Of a stretch of 64,000 nt of DNA, positions 52,007-60,488 are shown one piece after another. The notes beneath the pieces were generated by a model. The model saw nothing but the letters and a program-made list of their open reading frames with translations, made no database searches and had not been told where the DNA came from. The stretch spans positions 3,224,001 to 3,288,000 of the forward strand of contig CAVTPU010000004.1 in assembly GCA_963736695.1 (NCBI GenBank), read 5' to 3'. How positions within the stretch are numbered: the stretch's first letter is position 1; each line of letters begins with the position of its first letter. Both the position numbers and the translations under genes were made by a program. This DNA comes from CAVTPU01 sp963736695. Its GTDB lineage: Bacteria > Actinomycetota > Actinomycetes > Mycobacteriales > Micromonosporaceae.

Positions 52007-55000
52007 CCAAACCTCGACTGCGCGACGTGCTTCCGCTGTCGCCGCTGCAGGAAGGCATGCTGTTCCACGCCCAATTCGATTCGTCCGGGGCGGACGTCTA
52101 CGCCGTACAACTGGTTTTGGATCTTGAAGGTGACCTCGACGCCTCCGCCCTGCGACGGGCCGGCGACGCGCTGCTGGCCCGGCACCCCAACCTCGGGGCG
52201 GCGTTCCGCCATCGCAAGTCGGGCGAGCCGGTGCAGCTCATTCCCGAGCCCATGCCGCTTCCGTGGCGCGAACACGACCTCAGCGAGCTGCCCGCCCAGC
52301 GGCGTCGCGCGGCGCTCGAGGAGCTCGTCGACGCTGACCGGGCCACCCGATTCGACCTGTCCCGGCCACCATTGGTGCGGGCAACCCTGGTTCGATCGGG
52401 CCCGGCCGAAAACCGCCTGATTCTGACCATCCACCACATCGTCGCCGACGGTTGGTCGATGCCGATCCTGGCACGAGAGCTATTTACCCTGTACGCCGAT
52501 GGCGACGCTCGGAGTCTGCCGAGCGTCACGCCATATCGGGAATATCAGGTGTGGCTCGCCCAGCAAGACCGGGGACGGGCCCTCGACGCGTGGCGTGGCG
52601 TGCTCGCGGGCGTCACCGAGGCGACGATGCTCGCGCCAACCGAGCGGCGGCACACGCCGGTGCTGCCGCAACAGGTCACCGGCGAGCTGAGCGAGGCCGA
52701 CACCGCCCGACTCACGACGTGGGCACGCAGCTGCGGACTCACCCTCAACAGCGTCGTGCAGGGCGCCTGGGCGATGCTGCTCGGCGGGCTCACCGGCCGC
52801 ACCGACGTGCTCTTCGGCATGGTGACATCGGGGCGGCCGGCCGACGTGCCCGGCATCGAGTCGATGATCGGCTTCTTCATCAACACCCTGCCCGTGCGCG
52901 TCGCGCTCAACCCGGCGGCGACCGTGCGTCAGACCATCGCAGCTGTCCAACGCACCCAGGTGAGCCTGATGCCACACGGCTATCTCGGGCTCGGCGAGCT
53001 GCAGCAGCTCGCTAACATCGGTGAGCTCTTCGACACCGTCATCGTCTTCGAGAACTATCCGATGGCGGCGACCGAGTTCGCAGGCATCGCGCCGGGTCTG
53101 CGACTCGCCGCCGGACAGGGCCGCGACGCCAACCACTATCCGGTCACCCTGCTGGTGATGCCGGGCGATCGGTTGGGCCTGCGAATCGACTATCGCCCGG
53201 ACGGCCTCGACGCCGCCCGGTCCCGGCACATTCTCGACCAACTGGTCGAGCTGCTTTGTCGAATGCCTGACGACCACGCCGAGCCGTTGGCCCGTTTCGC
53301 GCTGCTGACTCCCGCCGAACGTCGCGAAATCACGGCGCGCAACAGCACCGACCACGCGGTGCCGGCCGCGACGCTGTCACAACTCGTCGAGGCGCAGACC
53401 GCCCGCACCCCACACGCTCCTGCGATCACCGATGCCGACGGCACGCTGACCTATTCCGAGCTCGACCGTCGCGCCAACCAGCTGGCACGTCACCTCATTG
53501 GTCGAGGACTCGGCCCTGATCAGTTGGCGGCGGTCGCGCTCGAACCGTCGAGCCGACTGGTGGTGGCGCTGCTCGCGGTGCTCAAGACGGGGGCCGGCTA
53601 TGTGCCTCTCGATGCCACCCACCCCGCCGACCGCATCTCCTACGTCCTGGCGAACTCGCGGGCGTCGCTGGTGCTCACCGAGGGCACGTCACTGTCGGGT
53701 GTGGACTCGGCGGCGGCCGCAGCGGTGCACCTCGACACTCGGGAGACGGCGGACGCGATCGCCCACGAGGACGCGCACCCCATCGTCGAGACTGAGCGGG
53801 CCCGTCCGACCCACCCGCGCGACGGTGCCTATGTCATCTATACCTCGGGGTCGACCGGTCGACCCAAGGGCGTGCTCATCGAGCAGCGATCCGCCGTCAA
53901 CTACCTCGCCTACGCCTCACACGCCTATCCGAGCGTGGCCAAAGACGCGCTTCTGCACTCCTCGGTCACCTTCGACCTCACCGTCACCACCTTGTTCGCG
54001 CCGCTCGTCAGCGGCGGTCACATCGTGGTCGCTGACCTTGTCGCCGGCACGGTGGCATCGGAGCCCGGCTCGACGCCGGGCGCCGGTTCCTGCGGGTTTC
54101 TCAAGGCCACGCCCAGTCACCTGCGCCTGTTGGCTGACGCTCCCGAACGACTGTCGCCCACCGGCGAGCTCGTCGTCGGCGGCGAACAGCTGCTGGGCGA
54201 GAGCCTCGACCAGTGGCGGCATTGCCACCCAGCGGCGACCGTCATCAACGAATATGGGCCGACCGAGGCGACCGTCGGGTGCGTCGTGCACACCATCGAA
54301 CCCGGTGACCCCACCCCGTCCGGCGCGATTCCCATCGGTCGACCGATCTGGAATGCCCGTGTGCACCTGCTCGATCCGATGCTGCGTCCGGTGCCCGACG
54401 GAGTCACCGGCGAGCTCTATCTCTCCGGCGTCTGTCTCGCCCGTGGTTATGTCAATCAACCCGGCCTCACCGCCGAGCGATTCGTCGCGAACCCGTTCTC
54501 GGCCGAGCCCGGAGACCGCATGTATCGCACCGGCGACCTCGCCCGCTGGAGCCGCACCCACGAACTCGAATATCAGGGGCGCACCGACGATCAGGTCAAG
54601 GTCCGCGGATATCGCATCGAACTCGGCGAGATCGAAGCCGCGTTGGTGAGCCATCCGGCGGTCGAGCAGGCGGCGGTCACCGTCATCACCGACTCCGTTG
54701 GCGAAAACCGCATCGCGGCCTATCTGGCGCCTGCGTCGTGTGTGGCCGGGACCGGCGTCCAGGTGCTGCGAAAGCACCTGGTCAGCATGGTGCCCGACTA
54801 CATGCTGCCCAACAGCTTCGTGGGCCTCGACCACCTGCCGTTGACGAGCAACGGCAAGGTCGACCGGGCGGCGTTGCCGATGCCCGGTCGGGCGCCGGTG
54901 GGCGGCGCTCCTCCCCGCGACGAGCGGGAAAAACGGTTGTGTGGCCTCTTCTCCGAGGTTCTCGGCGTGCCCTCGATCGGCATCGACGATGACTTCTTCA

Positions 55001-55941
55001 ACTTCGGCGGGCAGTCCCTGCTCGCGATGCGCCTCGCCGGCCGCATCCGCGCCGACTTCGGCGTCGACCTGCCGATCCGGGCGTTGTTCGAGGCTCCGAC
55101 CGTCGCGGAACTGTCGGCCAGGCTGGTTGAGCTCGCCGGCTCCGACTCGTTCGCGACACTGATTCCGTTGCGCCGGGGTGGCGATCGCCCGCCGATCTTC
55201 TGCATGCACCCAGGCGGCGGGGTGAGCTGGTTCTATCGTGGGCTCGCCCCGCACCTCGGACCCGAGATTCCGCTCTATGGTCTGCAGGCCCGCGGCATCT
55301 CCGAAACCGCCGAACTGCCGGCCAGCCTCGCCGACATGGCGGCCGAATATATCGAACAGATGCGCGTCGTGCAGCCGGTCGGCCCCTATTATCTGCTCGG
55401 CTGGTCGTTCGGTGGGGTGCTGGCTTATGAGGTGGCGGCGCAGTTGCAGCGCTGCGGCGAGCGGGTCGATTTGTTGGTCAGCCTCGATGGCGGCCCCGCC
55501 GGGCCCGATGAGGAGCTGCCCGACGATCGCGGGATTCTCGAACAGATCGTCACCTATCTCGGCTATGACCCGGGCGAGTTGCTGTCCGAGGGCTTTGTGC
55601 TCGCCGATCTCGTGAGTCGCTTTCGCCGCGATGAACACGTCCTATCGACGGTGACCGAGCGGCAACTGGCGAACCTCATCGCGGTGGCTCACAACAACGC
55701 CGTGCTGCGCCGCGACTATCGACCGTCCGGATATAGCGGAAAGTTGGTCTATGTCCAGGCGGCCGACACGCCGCAGACGGGCGCCGACTCGTGGCGCGCC
55801 CATGTGCGCGGCCCGATCGACCGGCATGACGTCGATTGCGCCCACGACTTCATGCTCGCCGCCGAGTCGTCAGTCCACATCGGTCGGATCATCTCGGCCG
55901 AGCTGTCCCACCTTCGCGACGATGAGAGAGGGTCCCGTTGA
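52003..55941 (+). CDS. Terminal NRPS module (C-A-PCP-TE)
   Basis: This 1312-residue protein ends the peptide line. Domains are a DCL-type condensation domain (HHIVADGWS, first His 144), which accepts a D-configured donor and so fits the epimerase ending the previous protein. An adenylation domain (about 450-940) follows, then a PCP with FGGQSLL (Ser1005) and a type I thioesterase (about 1060-1300, nucleophile Ser1135 in GWSFGG). The A-domain residues read DLTKVGEVG, the well-known asparagine pattern. The thioesterase releases the chain by hydrolysis or cyclisation. ATG 52003 overlaps the upstream stop (ATGA). The stop overlaps the MbtH start. No C-terminal epimerase is present, so the last residue is L. 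Confidence 0.95.
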   Translation: MTKPRLRDVLPLSPLQEGMLFHAQFDSSGADVYAVQLVLDLEGDLDASALRRAGDALLARHPNLGAAFRHRKSGEPVQLIPEPMPLPWREHDLSELPAQRRRAALEELVDADRATRFDLSRPPLVRATLVRSGPAENRLILTIHHIVADGWSMPILARELFTLYADGDARSLPSVTPYREYQVWLAQQDRGRALDAWRGVLAGVTEATMLAPTERRHTPVLPQQVTGELSEADTARLTTWARSCGLTLNSVVQGAWAMLLGGLTGRTDVLFGMVTSGRPADVPGIESMIGFFINTLPVRVALNPAATVRQTIAAVQRTQVSLMPHGYLGLGELQQLANIGELFDTVIVFENYPMAATEFAGIAPGLRLAAGQGRDANHYPVTLLVMPGDRLGLRIDYRPDGLDAARSRHILDQLVELLCRMPDDHAEPLARFALLTPAERREITARNSTDHAVPAATLSQLVEAQTARTPHAPAITDADGTLTYSELDRRANQLARHLIGRGLGPDQLAAVALEPSSRLVVALLAVLKTGAGYVPLDATHPADRISYVLANSRASLVLTEGTSLSGVDSAAAAAVHLDTRETADAIAHEDAHPIVETERARPTHPRDGAYVIYTSGSTGRPKGVLIEQRSAVNYLAYASHAYPSVAKDALLHSSVTFDLTVTTLFAPLVSGGHIVVADLVAGTVASEPGSTPGAGSCGFLKATPSHLRLLADAPERLSPTGELVVGGEQLLGESLDQWRHCHPAATVINEYGPTEATVGCVVHTIEPGDPTPSGAIPIGRPIWNARVHLLDPMLRPVPDGVTGELYLSGVCLARGYVNQPGLTAERFVANPFSAEPGDRMYRTGDLARWSRTHELEYQGRTDDQVKVRGYRIELGEIEAALVSHPAVEQAAVTVITDSVGENRIAAYLAPASCVAGTGVQVLRKHLVSMVPDYMLPNSFVGLDHLPLTSNGKVDRAALPMPGRAPVGGAPPRDEREKRLCGLFSEVLGVPSIGIDDDFFNFGGQSLLAMRLAGRIRADFGVDLPIRALFEAPTVAELSARLVELAGSDSFATLIPLRRGGDRPPIFCMHPGGGVSWFYRGLAPHLGPEIPLYGLQARGISETAELPASLADMAAEYIEQMRVVQPVGPYYLLGWSFGGVLAYEVAAQLQRCGERVDLLVSLDGGPAGPDEELPDDRGILEQIVTYLGYDPGELLSEGFVLADLVSRFRRDEHVLSTVTERQLANLIAVAHNNAVLRRDYRPSGYSGKLVYVQAADTPQTGADSWRAHVRGPIDRHDVDCAHDFMLAAESSVHIGRIISAELSHLRDDERGSR

Positions 55942-56147
55942 GCAACCCCTTCGACGATGCCGATGGCGTCTTCCTGGTGCTCGTCAACCACGAGAACCAG
56001 CACAGCCTCTGGCCGAATTTCGCCGACATTCCTGCCGGCTGGTCGAAAGTCTTCGGCCCGTCCGACCGGGCCGCGTGTCTGGAATATATCGAAGAGCACT
56101 GGACCGACATGCGGCCCACGAGTCTCATCGAGGCGGTCGGTGGCTGA
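55938..56147 (+). CDS. MbtH family protein
   Basis: This 69-residue MbtH-like protein is a chaperone and activator of NRPS adenylation domains. It has the family signature: NPFDD at the start, FLVLVNHENQHSLWPNFADIP, GW, and the tail WTDMRPTSL. The start is the TTG at 55938, which overlaps the NRPS stop codon (TTGA) and gives translational coupling. It should bind one or more of the four A domains encoded just upstream. Confidence 0.95.
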   Translation: MSNPFDDADGVFLVLVNHENQHSLWPNFADIPAGWSKVFGPSDRAACLEYIEEHWTDMRPTSLIEAVGG

Positions 56148-56196
56148 CCGACCGCCTGTCCACCCCATCGACAATCCCAACCAAACGGAGGTACGC

Positions 56197-56454
56197 ATGA
56201 GCACGGCATCCATCGACACCCAACGGCTCGCGGAGATCAAGGAGATCGTCTGCGAGACCCTCGAACTGGAGCTCGACGAGGTCACCGAAACCAGCCTGTT
56301 CCAGGAGGAGCACGGTGCCGACTCGCTCGGCGCCATCGAGGTCCTCGCCGCGCTGGAGCGCAAATACAGCCTGGTGATCGACCAAGGCGAAATGGCCAAG
56401 ATGGTCAACCTGCAGGGCGTCTACGCGGTCGTCGCCAACGCCGCGGGCTGGTAA
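56197..56454 (+). CDS. Acyl carrier protein
   Basis: This 85-residue discrete ACP has the phosphopantetheine serine in GADSLGAIEVLAALE near residue 43. CGGAGG lies 6 bases before ATG 56197. The frame is open upstream but overlaps MbtH, so that extension is rejected. Its place directly before the ketosynthase shows it carries the growing chain of the type II PKS. The final acyl group would pass from it to the first condensation domain of the NRPS. Confidence 0.93.
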   Translation: MSTASIDTQRLAEIKEIVCETLELELDEVTETSLFQEEHGADSLGAIEVLAALERKYSLVIDQGEMAKMVNLQGVYAVVANAAGW

Positions 56455-56493
56455 GCGAATCCCATCCACGTGACGAGTCGAATCGAGGCGGTC

Positions 56494-57744
56494 ATGTCAT
56501 CCACACTGGACGCGAGCGGGATGCACCGAGTGGTGGTCACCGGTGTCGGCGTCTTCTCGAGTATCGGCATCGGTGCCGAGCAGTTCGCCGAAGGCCTCCG
56601 GACCGGGCGGTCGGGCGTGCGCCCGATAAGCGTCTTCGACACGACCGGGTTCGCTCACACGAATGGTTGTGAGGTGGTGGGTTTCGAACCGGAGGCATGG
56701 ATCCACCACACTCCCATCGAGCAGCTCGGGCGGGCCAGTCAGTTCGCCGTCGCGGCGGCGCGAATGGCCGTCGACGACTCCGGCTATGACGAGGCGACGC
56801 TCGCCCGGCTGCGTGGACTGGTCTGCGTGGGCACCACCGACGGCGAGGCGTTCGATCTCGACCATCTAGTGGCGCAGGAGATCGAGTCCGGCCCGCAGGC
56901 CATGGACCCGGTGCGGGCCCGGCGTCTCGCGGCGGCGCGGCTCAGCGTCACCGTGGCACGTGAGCTTCAACTCTCCGATGTCGAGGCCGAGACGGTCGCG
57001 ACCGCGTGTTCGGCCGGAAACTACGCGATCGGCAACGGTTTCGACGCGGTTCGGTCCGGCGAGGTGGACTTCGCCCTGTGCGGCGGCGCCGACGCGATGT
57101 GTCGCAAGACATTCACGGGATTTTATCGACTGGGCGCCATCGCGCCGGAGTTCTGCCAACCGTTCGATAAGAACCGCAAAGGCATTCTCACCGGCGAAGG
57201 CTCCGGCATGCTCATGTTGGAGTCGCTGGAGTCGGCGGTGCGTCGCGGCGCGCGTATCTACGCGGAGATCCGCGGTTATGGACTCAACTGCGACGCCTAT
57301 CACCAGGTGGCGCCCAACGAAGCCAGCATCGCCCGATGCATCCAGCTGGCGCTCGACAATGCCGGGATCGCACCCGGCGAGGTCGATCTGATCTCCGCGC
57401 ATGGCACCGGGACCAAAGCCAACGACGTCACCGAGACCCGAGCCATTCGCGGAGTCTTCGGCGACCAGACGCCCCGAACCGTGTCGCTCAAGTCGATGCT
57501 CGGGCACACGATGGGTGCGGCGAGCGCGTTGAGCGCCGTCGCCTGTTCGCTGGCCATCACGCAGCGGTTCATTCCACCGACGATCAATCACGTCGAGACA
57601 GACCCGGAGTGCGCCATCGACTGTGTGCCCAACAAGTCGCTTCCCGCAGATTTGCGGGTGGTTCAGAACAACGGACTGGCCTTCGGCGGCAACAACGCTG
57701 TCGTGATCATCGGTCGGTATGACGCGAACGAGGTGACGGTATGA
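56494..57744 (+). CDS. Type II PKS ketosynthase (FabF-like KS)
   Basis: This 416-residue condensing enzyme has a full catalytic triad: Cys172 in ATACSAG, His303 in SAHGTGT and His338 in LGHTMG. It elongates an ACP-bound chain with malonyl units. GAGG lies 5 bases before ATG 56494; an in-frame GTG at 56470 has no ribosome binding site. It is followed with ATGA overlap by a Cys-less partner, as in KS/CLF pairs. With separate KR and two DH genes next to it, it belongs to the highly reducing type II PKS pattern known from polyene and cinnamoyl-lipid pathways. That assignment is by gene set. Confidence 0.92.
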   Translation: MSSTLDASGMHRVVVTGVGVFSSIGIGAEQFAEGLRTGRSGVRPISVFDTTGFAHTNGCEVVGFEPEAWIHHTPIEQLGRASQFAVAAARMAVDDSGYDEATLARLRGLVCVGTTDGEAFDLDHLVAQEIESGPQAMDPVRARRLAAARLSVTVARELQLSDVEAETVATACSAGNYAIGNGFDAVRSGEVDFALCGGADAMCRKTFTGFYRLGAIAPEFCQPFDKNRKGILTGEGSGMLMLESLESAVRRGARIYAEIRGYGLNCDAYHQVAPNEASIARCIQLALDNAGIAPGEVDLISAHGTGTKANDVTETRAIRGVFGDQTPRTVSLKSMLGHTMGAASALSAVACSLAITQRFIPPTINHVETDPECAIDCVPNKSLPADLRVVQNNGLAFGGNNAVVIIGRYDANEVTV

Positions 57745-58847
57745 GCGCGCTGCACAAGGATCGCGACCGGCTGGTCATCACGGCCTGGTCGGTCGTCTCG
57801 CCGTTCGGCATCGGCCGGCGGGCGTTTGTCGACGGGCTCACCAGCGGCCGGACCACCGACACTGACGTGCGGGGGTCGCTGTGGGATACCCCCGACGACC
57901 GGGCCTGCCTGGTGCCGGGATTCGACCCGCGGGACCTGCTCGGCAAAAAGGGAACCAAGGCGATGGACCGCGGCACCGGCATGGCGGTCGTCTCGGTCGG
58001 CGAGCTCATCGCCGACCTGGGAGAGGAGAACGGTGTCGCCGACCGCGATGACACCGGCCTGGTCTTCGGCACCTCATTCGGCAGCCCGCAGTCGATGATG
58101 GACTTTACCCGGGCTTCGCTGACTGGGGCCGAACCGTTCTATGTCGACCCGGCGCTCATGCCCTACGGAGTCATGAACGCCACCGCCGGCCAGTGCGCGA
58201 TTTGGCACCAGCTGAGGGGGCCGAACACGACCCTCGCCGGGGGCCGTGGTGTCGCCCTTCTCGGGCTGCGCTATGCCCGGCGACTGTTGACCAACGGCCG
58301 GGCGGGCCGGGTGCTCGTGGGCGCGGCCGAGGACTATTCGCACGCCCGTTCCTGGCTATGGAAGCAGGCCTTCCCCGACTCGCCGACCCTGCTCGGCGAG
58401 GGTGCGGCGATGCTGCTCGTCGAGCCCGCCGACTCCGTTGGCGGGCGGCGGAGGGCGCTGGCCGAGGTGCTCGCCGTCGAGTCGAGGAACGCCTTCGACG
58501 ACGACTACGTGACGGCGCTGGTCGACTGCGCGAGATCAGCGCTCAAGTCCGCCGGCGTCGAGGCCACCGACGTCGATGTGACCGCGTTCTCTGACGCCCC
58601 CGGCCGACTGGGCGAGGCTGAGAGGACGGCGACCGCCCGAGTTTTCGGCCGTGACGTGCCGATGTTGCCCGCGCTGCGTGCGCTCATCGGCGAGACCGCG
58701 AGCGTGTCGGCGGCTTTCCAGCTTGGCTCTGTGCTCGCTCACGGCGCGCGGCCCGGCTCCGCCGGGCAGCTCGCGATGGTCACCTCCGTCGACCCTGACG
58801 GCATGGTCGCCTGCGCCTTGGTGAGGCTCCTCGATGGCGGCTTCTGA
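57741..58847 (+). CDS. Chain-length-factor-like partner of the ketosynthase
   Basis: This 368-residue ketosynthase-fold protein lacks all three catalytic residues. The cysteine site reads LAGGRGVAL, and the two histidine motifs are replaced by TAFSDAPG and IGETASV. It still keeps the thiolase fold (for example LVFGTSFGSPQSMMDF and LLGEGAAMLLVE). This is the expected profile of a CLF that pairs with the upstream KS and sets the number of extensions. Its start overlaps the KS stop and its end overlaps the first dehydratase gene, so the stoichiometric pair is translationally coupled. Confidence 0.88.
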   Translation: MSALHKDRDRLVITAWSVVSPFGIGRRAFVDGLTSGRTTDTDVRGSLWDTPDDRACLVPGFDPRDLLGKKGTKAMDRGTGMAVVSVGELIADLGEENGVADRDDTGLVFGTSFGSPQSMMDFTRASLTGAEPFYVDPALMPYGVMNATAGQCAIWHQLRGPNTTLAGGRGVALLGLRYARRLLTNGRAGRVLVGAAEDYSHARSWLWKQAFPDSPTLLGEGAAMLLVEPADSVGGRRRALAEVLAVESRNAFDDDYVTALVDCARSALKSAGVEATDVDVTAFSDAPGRLGEAERTATARVFGRDVPMLPALRALIGETASVSAAFQLGSVLAHGARPGSAGQLAMVTSVDPDGMVACALVRLLDGGF

Positions 58848-59268
58848 GACAATCCCGCCGATCGGAATCGTCGCCGCGCCCGTGCGTCTGGTGCGCTCGG
58901 CGATTCTCGACGGGGACGTCTGGCGGTCGGCGGCCGCGTTGACGGTCACGGCGAGCGAGCCGGTGCTCGCCGGCCATTTCCCCGGCGCGCCGGTGCTTCC
59001 CGGTGTGTGTGTCATCGAGTCAGTCCAGCGGGCCGCCCGGATCGCGCCGCCTCCGCACGTCGTGCCGCAACGTCTGACGACCATCGAGTCGGCCAGATTC
59101 ACCGACGCCATCCGTCCCGGCGACGAGGTCGAGATCGCCCTCGAGTGGCGGGTTGAGTCGATGCGCGTGCGATGTGTCGCGCGCGCGTCGACTCAGCGAG
59201 GCCCGGCGGCCATGGTGCGGCTGGGCCTGGGGCGCCCGGCGACGAGCGGGGAACGGGCCGGTGATTGA
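58834..59268 (+). CDS. 3-hydroxyacyl-ACP dehydratase, FabZ-like hot-dog protein 1
   Basis: This 144-residue hot-dog fold protein has the canonical dehydratase segment AGHFPGAPVLPGVCVIES, including the catalytic histidine and the downstream acidic residue. It would dehydrate the beta-hydroxyacyl-ACP formed by the KR to an enoyl group. ATG 58834 lies within the CLF 3' end. A second, divergent dehydratase gene starts 2 bases after its stop, which suggests the two work together, possibly as a heterodimer. Confidence 0.86.
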   Translation: MAASETIPPIGIVAAPVRLVRSAILDGDVWRSAAALTVTASEPVLAGHFPGAPVLPGVCVIESVQRAARIAPPPHVVPQRLTTIESARFTDAIRPGDEVEIALEWRVESMRVRCVARASTQRGPAAMVRLGLGRPATSGERAGD

Positions 59269-59270
59269 CG

Positions 59271-59723
59271 ATGAGTGACTATGTGCCACTGCTGCGGGTC
59301 ATGCCGCACCGCTATCCGATGCTGCTCATCGACCGCGTGCTCGACCTCGTGCCGGGAATCCGTTGCGTCGCAGCCAAGGCCGTGTCGCGCAACGAGCCCT
59401 GCTATGCGGCCATCACCGCCGATCACGACGAGCAGATGGTGGCATATCCGTCGATGTTGCTCCTCGAATCGTGGCTGCAGGCATCGGTTCCGCTGCTCGC
59501 GGCCGACGACACACGACCCGGCGGGATCGCGTTGCTCGGCGCGCTGTCCGGTGTGGAGTTTGAGGGATCGGTCTATCCCGGTGACGTCGTGACGCACCAC
59601 GTGCGGGTCGTCCGGGCGATCGACGACACGGTGATCGTCGAGGGGGAGAGCCGGATCGGCGAGGAGACCCGGCTGACTGTTCGGCAGGCGGTGCTGGCAC
59701 GGCGTACGGCGGATCGAATCTAG
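59271..59723 (+). CDS. FabZ-like hot-dog protein 2 (divergent)
   Basis: This 150-residue protein starts like FabZ (VMPHRYPMLLIDRVLDLVPG and SRNEPCY). Where FabZ has GHFPG, it reads AAITADHDEQMVAYPS, so the usual catalytic histidine position is lost, while the helix glutamate remains in MLLLESWLQAS. It may be the non-classical partner of the adjacent dehydratase, as in two-subunit DHs reported for aryl polyene systems, or may handle a specific chain length. ATG 59271 is preferred over TTG 59265. The stop is 18 bases before the KR start. Confidence 0.8.
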   Translation: MSDYVPLLRVMPHRYPMLLIDRVLDLVPGIRCVAAKAVSRNEPCYAAITADHDEQMVAYPSMLLLESWLQASVPLLAADDTRPGGIALLGALSGVEFEGSVYPGDVVTHHVRVVRAIDDTVIVEGESRIGEETRLTVRQAVLARRTADRI

Positions 59724-59741
59724 ATGATGAGGGGAACGAGC

Positions 59742-60488
59742 ATGAGCGACGACGGTCCGCGGATAGCGGTGGTCAGCGGTGGTTCTCGGGGGATCGGGCG
59801 GGCAACGGTCCTGCGACTGGCCGAGGACGGTTTCGACGTCGGGTTCTGTTATCAGTCCAACGAGGACGCGGCGCACGCCGTGGTCGCCGAGGCCGGCGAG
59901 CACGGCACGCGAGTGGTGGCCACCCGTGTCGACGTGAGCGACTCCGCGGCGGTTCGTCGGTGGATCACCGACACCGAGGCCGACCTCGGGCCGATCGCCG
60001 CTGCGATCACCTCAGCCGGAATCACCCGGGACGGGCCGCTCGTGACGATGTCGGATGACAACTGGACCGCGGTGATCGACACCAACCTCACCGGCGTCTA
60101 TTTTGTCTGCCGCGCGGCCGCGTTCGGCATGATGAAGCGGCGCCGCGGATGTCTGGTCAACATCTCGTCGGTCTCGGGCGTCTACGGCAACGCGAAACAG
60201 ACCAACTACGCCGCGGCGAAGGCCGGAATCATCGGGTTTTCCAAGTCGTTGGCGAAAGAAGTCGGACGCTATGGGATCCGCGCCAACGTGGTCGCCCCCG
60301 GCTTCATTGAGACGGACATGACCCAGGCCTTGTCGGGGCCCGCCGCGGAGCGGGCCCTCGCGGGTGTCGCACTGGGGCGCATGGGCTCGGCGAGCGAAGT
60401 CGCGGACCTGGTCGCATTCCTCGTGTCGGATCGGGCCAGCTATATCACCGGCTCGGTCATGGAGATCCACGGCGGGATCTCGATCTGA
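59742..60488 (+). CDS. 3-oxoacyl-ACP reductase (FabG-like KR)
   Basis: This 248-residue short-chain dehydrogenase has the NADPH motif VVSGGSRGIGRATVLRLAE, the catalytic serine region NISSVSG, and Tyr156 and Lys160 in NYAAAKAG. It ends with the FabG-like AISYITG-type region (ASYITGSVMEIHGGISI). It reduces the beta-keto group made by KS/CLF. ATG 59742 is chosen because GAGGGGAACGAG directly precedes it; the in-frame ATG at 59724 would place that site inside the gene. The stop overlaps the next start. Confidence 0.92.
   Translation: MSDDGPRIAVVSGGSRGIGRATVLRLAEDGFDVGFCYQSNEDAAHAVVAEAGEHGTRVVATRVDVSDSAAVRRWITDTEADLGPIAAAITSAGITRDGPLVTMSDDNWTAVIDTNLTGVYFVCRAAAFGMMKRRRGCLVNISSVSGVYGNAKQTNYAAAKAGIIGFSKSLAKEVGRYGIRANVVAPGFIETDMTQALSGPAAERALAGVALGRMGSASEVADLVAFLVSDRASYITGSVMEIHGGISI

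Noticed and set aside
39566..55941. Repeated DNA segments as possible insertion sequences or recent duplications
   Set aside because: The similarity comes from repeated A, PCP, C and E domains of NRPS modules; no transposase or terminal repeats were seen.
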